This document shows positions 1 through 6,700 of a stretch of 10,377 nt of DNA, piece after piece. The stretch comes from Symbiodinium natans. Its lineage: Eukaryota > Sar > Dinophyceae > Suessiales > Symbiodiniaceae. The stretch's first letter is position 1; every line of letters starts with the position of its first letter. The position numbers and the translations under genes are program-made. Location: NCBI GenBank assembly GCA_905221605.1, contig CAJNDS010002077.1, positions 687,501 to 697,877 on the forward strand, written 5' to 3'. Below the pieces are notes generated by a model. The model searched no databases and was not told the DNA's origin. It saw nothing but the letters and a program-made list of their open reading frames with translations.

Positions 1-1
1 C

Positions 2-301
2 CCCAGTGGGAGCAGCGATTCCGGGGCCTCTGAGCCTCTCGCGCCCTTTGCGCCCACAGCTTTTGTTGCACTTCGCTTGCGCCCACGTTCCTTCTACTTC
101 GAGCGCCTTCTTGAATATTCCCAAGAAAGCCCCAATTTGTACACATACATCTTGGAGAGTAACCTCCGAGGCGTTCTACTCAGCCGCTCCGACGGGGCTC
201 GTGTGCTCCTCTTTCTCCCTCCAGGTTCCTGGGCTGCCCTCGTGGCCGTCGCGCACTGGCCTCATACTTGTCTGCGGATTCTTTTGCCGCTGGCTTCTTG
301 A
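2..301 (+). CDS. 3' end of an unidentified ORF, open at the window's left edge
   Basis: This frame is open from the first complete codon to a TGA at 299-301, about 99 residues. It is the same frame as the recombinase ORF that starts 66 nt later, with only that TGA and a TAG at 347-349 in between. The translation has a reasonable protein-like composition, with a charged stretch (R-S-F-Y-F-E-R-L-L-E-Y) followed by a hydrophobic, Trp-rich end. It matches no domain I recognise. It may be the end of an additional element ORF, an exon, or chance openness in GC-rich DNA. An overlapping ORF in another frame (6-371) lacks an ATG near its start and looks less protein-like. Coding status is uncertain. 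Confidence 0.3.
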   Translation, partial: PSGSSDSGASEPLAPFAPTAFVALRLRPRSFYFERLLEYSQESPNLYTYILESNLRGVLLSRSDGARVLLFLPPGSWAALVAVAHWPHTCLRILLPLAS

Positions 302-331
302 GTTCTGCTCGGCCCTCAGCGCTTCAGGGTC

Positions 332-349
332 CCTTTTTGGGTTGATTAG
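332..349 (+). promoter_or_regulatory. Possible splice or trans-splice acceptor ahead of the recombinase ORF
   Basis: A run of pyrimidines (ccctttttggg) is followed by ttgattag, which offers a branch-point-like sequence and an AG, 19 nt before the ATG at 368. Dinoflagellate mRNAs receive a 5' spliced leader at such AG sites. The call is positional inference only, and no spliced-leader relic is present. Confidence 0.2.
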
Positions 350-367
350 GGGGTTTTTCTTGGGACC

Positions 368-2131
368 ATGAAGCGTAACCTTGAGGAGGCCTACGAACAG
401 CATCTCGAGTACCTCCTTAAAGGGTCCAAAACCAGGTTCGTGCAGCCCTGGGACAGGTCCCAGATTCTCAACCCACCAAGCATCCTGCCAGGCCTCCCTC
501 CCTACCAACGGTGGGGCGTCGGGCTCTCGAGTGCACCCTTGGGGTCTTCTGCTCCCCTCCCCACAACACCTCCTGTGCCGGCCCCTGCGCCCAGTATTCC
601 GTTTGCAAAGTCCAAAGGGACCCCTTGGCATGCTAAGCAGACAGAAAGCAGATCCGCTGCCATTGCCAAATGGAGTGGCATAATGCTGGCACACGGCGAG
701 CACTTCGGGGTCGTGGAGAAGATTGCGGTGGATGCATCCGGTGGTGAACCTCAGCAGTTGTCTTCGGTTCTACTTGACATTTTTGCTTTGAAGGCGAGCG
801 CCACCCTGCATGGCCGAGCGGGGCCAATTCTCAGGTACTTGAAGTTCTGTAAAAGGGAAGGCCAGCCGCCTTTCCCATTCAGGGAGGACCTTTTGTACCG
901 CTTCGTCAAGGAGTACTGCGCCAGGCAAGCCCCTACTTTCGCTCGCAGCTTCCTGAGTTCGGTGGCTTTTTGTCGGCATGTCCTTGAATGTAAGTTTGAA
1001 GATGTGTTTTCGACCCGCTTGACTGGTGCTTGCAACGCTCTGTACTTGAACAAGAGAAAGCAGGTTCAGAAGCCGCCGCTCAAGGTCTCACACGTCAAGG
1101 CCTTGGAAAGGATCGTCACCGGCTGGGGTGACTTCAGTGGGTCGGACAGATATGCTGCCGGATGTTTCCTGTACGCCACCTATGCTCGTGCGCGGTTCTC
1201 CGACATGCAAAACAGTGGCGCTATCACCAAGGATGTTACCAATCTGCCCGATGGTGGAGTCAGGGGCTTCCTTGAAGCTTCTGTGTGTCGAACGAAGACG
1301 GCTTACACCCTCGAGCGGAAGACGCGTTACCTTTCCATGTGCGCCCCGGTTCAGGGCCTTCTCGATGAGTCGTGGGCGATTGCGTGGTTGGACATCGCCG
1401 AGCTTTACGGCCCAGGCTGGTCTGAGGACTCGCCCCTCTTGCCCGCCCCCATGGACGGGGGGGGTTGGGCCTCATCGCCGATTGCCGTTGGGATGGGAGC
1501 CAAGTGGTTGAGGAGCTTGCTGTATAAGGCTGGGGAGGACGTTGCTACAGTCAAGCTTCTTGGCACGCATTCCATGAAGGCCACTGGCCTCAGCTGGGCT
1601 GCAAAATGGGGGGCCAGCAAGGAAATTCGCTTGATTCTGGGGTACCACAGTGCCTCTCGGGCGGACAGCGACGTCGTGTACGGCAGAGACAACGTCGCCC
1701 CGGCACTAAGGCAGTTCGATCAGATTCTGGAGGACATTTCCTTCGACAAGTTCAGACCCGACTCCACAAGGTCAGGGATGTTCACACCGGAGCGCCCGGC
1801 TGCACCCGAGGCCCCCCCGGATGACGTCTCGGAGTCAACAGAAGGCAGTGAAGACGAGGAGCATCCAGACTTGGAAGAAGAGGAGCAGGCCGTCGACGAG
1901 CTTGTTGGTCCGTGGCAACCCGAGCCTGGCTTGAGGGAACGGCTGGATGAGGCAGAGGTTTTTCGTCATCGAGTCAGTCGCTTCATCCATGTTGTTTCGT
2001 CGGAGGAGGGCACTATGTTCCGTTGCGGCCGAGCGATCACCTCGTCATATTCTAAGTGCGATGATATACCGCAAGTTTTGTATCCGTTTTGCAAGCAGTG
2101 TTATCCAAGATCTTCTGAGGGACCAGTGTGA
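368..2131 (+). CDS. Tyrosine recombinase (DIRS-class YR) with C-terminal zinc-binding-like tail
   Basis: 587 residues; it likely integrates the circular DNA copy of the element by strand exchange. The ATG at 368 is chosen because it has A at -3 (accATGa) and the next in-frame Met is residue 106. Residues 30-80 are Pro/Ser-rich. About 130-235 look like a core-binding helical domain. About 240-455 are the catalytic domain: Arg276 in R-F-S-D-M, Lys310 as candidate hairpin Lys, H401-S-M-K404, His427 in G-Y-H and the nucleophile candidate Tyr438, 11 residues later. The usual H-x-x-R is H-x-x-K here, the one departure from the family box. Residues 484-512 are strongly acidic. Residues 553-578 hold C553, C564, C575 and C578, a possible zinc ribbon. 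The ORF has no internal stop. YR identity is firm; activity is inferred. Confidence 0.88.
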   Translation: MKRNLEEAYEQHLEYLLKGSKTRFVQPWDRSQILNPPSILPGLPPYQRWGVGLSSAPLGSSAPLPTTPPVPAPAPSIPFAKSKGTPWHAKQTESRSAAIAKWSGIMLAHGEHFGVVEKIAVDASGGEPQQLSSVLLDIFALKASATLHGRAGPILRYLKFCKREGQPPFPFREDLLYRFVKEYCARQAPTFARSFLSSVAFCRHVLECKFEDVFSTRLTGACNALYLNKRKQVQKPPLKVSHVKALERIVTGWGDFSGSDRYAAGCFLYATYARARFSDMQNSGAITKDVTNLPDGGVRGFLEASVCRTKTAYTLERKTRYLSMCAPVQGLLDESWAIAWLDIAELYGPGWSEDSPLLPAPMDGGGWASSPIAVGMGAKWLRSLLYKAGEDVATVKLLGTHSMKATGLSWAAKWGASKEIRLILGYHSASRADSDVVYGRDNVAPALRQFDQILEDISFDKFRPDSTRSGMFTPERPAAPEAPPDDVSESTEGSEDEEHPDLEEEEQAVDELVGPWQPEPGLRERLDEAEVFRHRVSRFIHVVSSEEGTMFRCGRAITSSYSKCDDIPQVLYPFCKQCYPRSSEGPV

Positions 2132-2425
2132 TGGATCGCAGACTTGGGGCGCCTTTTGGGTGATGCCAGGGCTTGCGAACCACCCCTGGCAGGAGGAGAG
2201 GGCCTGGGGCGTCATTGACGATGCCAGGCTCGTGCTCAGGGGCGCAAAGGCGATGCCGAGCCAAACGTGTTCTTTTTGCCGAGAACGAGAAAAGGAACGC
2301 AAGCTTACAGAGATGGCAAGGTGAGCACCCGTCCGAGTTTTGACTATCATGCTGTATGCGTGCGGTGGATTTCGGCAGCCGAGTGAGCACGTTTTGGCTT
2401 GATCCCGTCAGGTGCAGCTAGGAGG
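2132..2425 (+). other. Spacer between recombinase and Gag with hairpin and possible intron
   Basis: This 294-nt stretch has no convincing gene. It holds an 8-bp inverted repeat at 2164-2191 and a splice-like pair, AAG|GTGAGC at 2318-2326 with candidate acceptors ending at 2411 (cccgtcag) and 2421 (gcagctag). A frame overlapping the recombinase end stays open from 1947 through 2324. If spliced from 2321 to 2421 that frame would join the Gag frame two codons before its ATG. Equally, the pyrimidine-containing tract before 2411 could be a spliced-leader acceptor that gives Gag its own mRNA. Confidence 0.35.
2164..2191 (+). repeat. 8-bp inverted repeat (hairpin) after the recombinase stop
   Basis: TGCCAGGG at 2164-2171 and CCCTGGCA at 2184-2191 are perfect complements around a 12-nt loop, beginning 32 nt after the stop codon. 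The role is unknown. It could be an RNA structure in the spacer or chance in GC-rich sequence. Confidence 0.45.
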
Positions 2426-3667
2426 ATGGCCGCTTCTTACTCGGACAGCCAGAGTGTCTTCAATGCGAGGGTAGATGCCAGCGGACTCACAAAGGAGGAT
2501 GCCACGAAAATCAAAGCCGCGGTGTCTTCACTGAGACAGCTGGCGTTCATCTCCAGCTTCACCCCAGGTCAAGCCGATGAATCCCCGTTGATGGCCGCAC
2601 TGAAGCTCATGCTTGGGAGGGATGCGGAACTTGGTGTCCAGGCCAGCTTCCGAGCCCTGTACCACGAGTCCTACGCCGTTGTCACTTCTGAGCTGCGCCA
2701 AAAGATCGAGAAGTCTGAAGAGCCAGCAAGCAGGCGCTTGACACAACCCGAGCGAGCCGAGAGGTTCGAGAAGCAGAAAAAGAAGCTCGTTGGAGTCTCC
2801 ATCAAGGGCTTGAGCGAGCCTAGCGAGGCCTTGGTAGACAGGGCCGTGGCTTGCTATGAAAACAACGAACTGCGCTATCTGTCTTGGGAAATATGTACTT
2901 CAAGGGAGCAAGAAGTGGGCTCAGACCGACGCCGTGACACCCGCTTCACCGTCGACGAGCACACTGGGCGTCTGAAGGTTGAAAACAAGGATGCGGAGCA
3001 GAAAGCGGTCACATCTTCCGAGGTTCATGTCATGCAGGCGTTGCAGCGTCGCTCCCTTGCCATGGACCAAGCCAACCTTGTCGAGTACGCGACCATGCAA
3101 CAGTGGAGTGATCGTTTGATGCGTGCACGCATGCAAGAAGCCCCGGCTGGGTATGTTCGGCCAACCTGGGCCCAACTCGTGGCTGCAGACAAGAAGCTCT
3201 TCAGCGAGTTGCGGGACTTGACCCGTGACGGAGTGCAATCCTCTGGTGGAGCCAGGCCCTTGGACACGCACCTCCCAACTGTCATGAATTCTTTCGATGT
3301 CGTGTGCTTGATGCAGCCGCTTCCTTCTGCTTCTTCTCGATCCCTTGATGAAGGGAAGGAGTTGGAGCGACCCGAGCGCCCCGGTCCCTACGGCCCCCGC
3401 AAGCCTCGCAATCCCAAGGGCCAGGGCAAGGGCAAAGGAAAGTCCAAAGCTCCCGGGATGCCAGCGCAAATGGTGGCGTGGGGGTGCGTGTCTGCCACGA
3501 AGAAAGGAAATCCGTACTGCTACGGATTCCAGCTCGGCACGTGTGCCAATGAGGTCAAGAACAATGCGTGCCAGAGGGGCCTCCACGCATGCGCCATCCC
3601 GAAGTGTGGGCAGCATGGCCACGGCGCTTCTGCTTGCCCGAAGCGGAGCAAGGCTCAGTCGGAGTGA
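2426..3667 (+). CDS. Gag-like nucleic-acid-binding protein with C-terminal zinc fingers
   Basis: 413 residues from the ATG at 2426 (aggATGg, A at -3). A TTG 27 nt upstream would only add nine residues and is not a likely eukaryotic start. The N-terminal two thirds is mostly helical and charged, without a named domain. Residues 325-341 form a basic Gly/Lys tract (repeated G-K). The end holds two Cys/His clusters: C365-x7-C373-x8-C382-x4-H387, a CCCH-like finger, and C389-x4-C394-x4-H399-x4-C404, a variant zinc knuckle (usual spacing x2-x4-x4). Basic tract plus knuckles next to a reverse transcriptase indicate the RNA-packaging (Gag) protein. The ORF ends at a single UGA and the same frame continues directly into Pol, so part of the product is probably extended. 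The fold is not confirmed. Confidence 0.75.
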   Translation: MAASYSDSQSVFNARVDASGLTKEDATKIKAAVSSLRQLAFISSFTPGQADESPLMAALKLMLGRDAELGVQASFRALYHESYAVVTSELRQKIEKSEEPASRRLTQPERAERFEKQKKKLVGVSIKGLSEPSEALVDRAVACYENNELRYLSWEICTSREQEVGSDRRRDTRFTVDEHTGRLKVENKDAEQKAVTSSEVHVMQALQRRSLAMDQANLVEYATMQQWSDRLMRARMQEAPAGYVRPTWAQLVAADKKLFSELRDLTRDGVQSSGGARPLDTHLPTVMNSFDVVCLMQPLPSASSRSLDEGKELERPERPGPYGPRKPRNPKGQGKGKGKSKAPGMPAQMVAWGCVSATKKGNPYCYGFQLGTCANEVKNNACQRGLHACAIPKCGQHGHGASACPKRSKAQSE

Positions 3668-3707
3668 CTAGGGCCCCAGTCAGTCGAGTTTGGTGACCCT
3701 GGACCCT
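3665..3707 (+). promoter_or_regulatory. Candidate stop-codon readthrough signal between Gag and Pol
   Basis: The Gag stop is TGA at 3665-3667, directly followed by CTAGGG. UGA-CUA(G) is an established efficient readthrough context in eukaryotic mRNAs. The frame stays open on both sides, with no ATG in the downstream frame until 4079. A potential stem starts 2 nt after the stop: AGGG (3670-3673) with CCCT (3704-3707), and CCAG (3676-3679) with CTGG (3699-3702), separated by a small internal loop. Readthrough would yield Gag-Pol at a low ratio to Gag, as in other retroelements that separate the two by one stop. Confidence 0.6.
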
Positions 3708-6700
3708 TGCATTTTGCGGGTCAGGGACAGCCTGTGCAGGATGCCGCTGAGCAACCTTGCAGCAATCTCAAGATTTCTTCTGGATCGGATGCAGTTTGGC
3801 AACCGACCCCCGGTGCAGCGAATGCCGAAGTGCAATCACTGCCGCGTGACAGTCCGAAGCTTTCTGGTGGATCGGATGCTAGCCGGCAACCGAACCTCCA
3901 GGCCCTGCGGATCGCTCCCGCCCCTGAGGGCGAGGCGACCCCAAGTCAATCTTCTTCTAGTCCCAAATCTGCCACCCTTTTGCATGCCATTGAGACCTTC
4001 GATTCACTCCCCGATGTTGCCGTTTCACGCACTCCCCATGCCATAAGGGATAAGGTTCAGAAGTCCTTCTATTCGGGGATGTACCGCCGGGGCCCCCTTG
4101 TAGGCTTGCGATCTTCGGTCACCCAATTCCCCGAGGCTGTCAAGGTGATCACCCGACTGATTGCGGAGGTGGCCCCCGCTCACCAGTTCAGCAGCTTTGT
4201 TATCCTTGAGGGATCCGAGTTGGGAATTCACCGCGACGCCCAGAACGCTTGCCTGCCCAACCTTGTAATCCCCTTGACCCGCTTTGAAGGAGGCGAGCTC
4301 GCGGTCGCGGACCCCGAGGGACATGTGGTTTCTCATGGAGGTCAGTCATTCCGTGCGCGTCTTTGTGATTTGGGACGGGGTCCCATTGCCTTCAATGCGC
4401 AAGGGTTGCAGCATGCAGTGATGCCGTTCAAGGGCCGCCGCCTTGTGTTGATTGCTTATTGCCTCAAAAATGTTGGATCACTCGATGGGGCCTCTTGTCG
4501 TGCCTTGCGCGCTTTGGGCTTCCGACTTCCAACTAAGGAGCCGCCTCCACGCACACTGCCTGCAGTTGTCACTGGTTTCCCTGACCTTAGGCCTTCGGGG
4601 TGTAGTTCCCCTAGCCCCTCGGGTCACCCCGCCAGCCCTGACACCGCAATGCAAGAAGCCGCCGCCTCGGAAGGGCCCCCTGGGCCTTCGACTGCCATGA
4701 CCGACTCAACAGCCTTGCCGGCCGTCCGGCCGCAAAAATTGATGTTCCTCGAGTTGTGCTGTGGGTCCGCTGGCCTCTCCGCGGCGTTTCGAGCCCTAGG
4801 GTTTCAGGTCTTGGCTGTCGACCATCCTGGCAACCGCCATGTTCCTTTGGTGCATTGTGTGCATCTTGACTTACGCTTGGAGTCTTCGTGGGGCTACCTT
4901 CGCCGGCTTGTGCAGGCCCGGCAGGTGTTCCTCATTCACATTGCGCCTCCCTGTGGCACGGCCTCGCGGGCACGCGGAATCCCGATCAAAGGGCAGCCAT
5001 CCCCGCCTGCCCTTCGCACTGAGGCCTTCCCTGCGGGGCTGCCCGGCCTTTCTCCCTCGTGGCAGGCCAAGGTCGACTCTGCTAACTCGATATACCGTCA
5101 CGCTGCGCGTTTCTGTGCTTGGCTGCTTGAGGAGGCACCCCACACTCACTTCTGCGTGGAGAACCCTGCTCGCTCCTACATGTGGTTGTTGCCTGAGTTC
5201 CTTCACTTGCGTCCTCGTTGTTCCGTTGTGCCTTATGACGCCTGCATGCACGGGGGCGCGCGCGCTAAGCATCAGGAGCTGTGGACCTCTCTGCCCGAGT
5301 TGTCCGCCCTTGCCCGCCAGTGCGACAACTCCCACCCTCACCGCCCGTGGGGCATCCTTCCTTCCGGGGATTTCTCAACTGCCGATGAAGCCGAGTATCC
5401 CGAGGTGTTTTGCACTAGGTATGCTTCCGCGGCCTCGCTGGCCCTGGGTGCCTCTCATGCTATGCCTTCTCCGTCCGGCCTCTCGAATGAGTCGGCCCGA
5501 TCGGCCACACACAAGCAGCCACGCACATCTAAGGCTGTTGTCTTGATCGATGAGTACCATTACCAGGTCACTGTCCCCCTTCCGTCCGGCCAGTTGCCTG
5601 CGCTTGATGACAAGAACTGCCTGTGCGCTGCTTTGGGCCCCGTGCCTGTCGGTTCTAAGGTTCTCCGGGTTAACTTTGAAGGGGGGGTGGTTTTCCCGAA
5701 GCGCCCTCGACCCGACAGGAATCTGGCAGATCAGGTTTTGATGGCTGGCCACTCTGCTGTGGCATCAATCACTTGTGGTGTGTACCGGGACCCCTTGCAG
5801 TTTGCCAAGCTTTCCCTTACCCTAACACACCCCTTTGACGTAGCCACAGCCCTACCTGACCAGGCCTTGACCGTTCTCGCCAGGGTGCTCCTCGATGGTC
5901 CTTTGACTGTTGTTCGACGCAGGTTGGACCTCTACCTCACCTGGAGGAAGTGGGCTCAGGAGTTGGAGGGGCGCGAGGAACAACTGCACGCGTCCCTCCA
6001 CCCTTCCGTGGCAAGCGTGGTAAGAGGTAAGAAGCTCCTCCTCCTTGATAGGATTGCCAAATCCTTGGATTGGCCCGACGAGCACTTGCACCACGACCTC
6101 ACGCATGGTTTCCGGCTTGTCGGGGAGGAAAAGCCTAGCGGTGTTTTTCCTCTGGACCCTAAACCGGCAGAACTGACTGTGGACGGCTTGATGGAACAGG
6201 CTGAGGTCTTGAAGCCTCTCTTGTGGGATAAGATAGCCCAAAGCCCGGCAAATCCTCATGAGCAAGAGCTCTTCGACATCACGCATGCTGAGTCTTCGGA
6301 AAAGGGGTGGCTGGACCCAGCTCGGTCCTGGGACGAACTCGAAGACTACTTCAAGGGCTCATGGGTCCCTGCCCGTCGATTTGCAGTGGAGCAAAGAGGG
6401 AAGCTAAGGCCCATCGATGACTTGGCCGAGAATGGGGTCAACAGTGCCTTTGCCCCTTGCGACAAGCTCACGCTCCGAGCCATCGACGAGATTGTTTGGA
6501 CTGCAGCCTTCATCATGCGCGCCCTGATTTGCAAAGCCTATGTGCATGTCCCACTCTCCACGGGGGAGGTGATCTCTGGTCCGCTCCATCCGTTCTGGGC
6601 CTCCAACACCTCGCGGGCACGTCCGCTTGTGAAAACGGTGGATCTTAAATCCGCCTACAAGCAGCTTCCCCTTCACCCGTCGGACCACCGTCTGTGTGTC

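Noticed and set aside
6-371. Open frame of 121 codons whose stop overlaps the recombinase ATG
   Set aside because: It has no ATG near its start and a composition rich in Ser, Leu and Pro without domain character; the other frame (2-301) looks more protein-like.
1457-1464. G8 run in the recombinase ORF as a frameshift site
   Set aside because: The recombinase frame continues intact through its catalytic residues downstream, so no shift is needed.
2921-3622. 233-codon open frame on the minus strand
   Set aside because: It lies entirely antisense to the Gag ORF, has no recognisable domain, and is what GC-rich coding sequence produces on the opposite strand.
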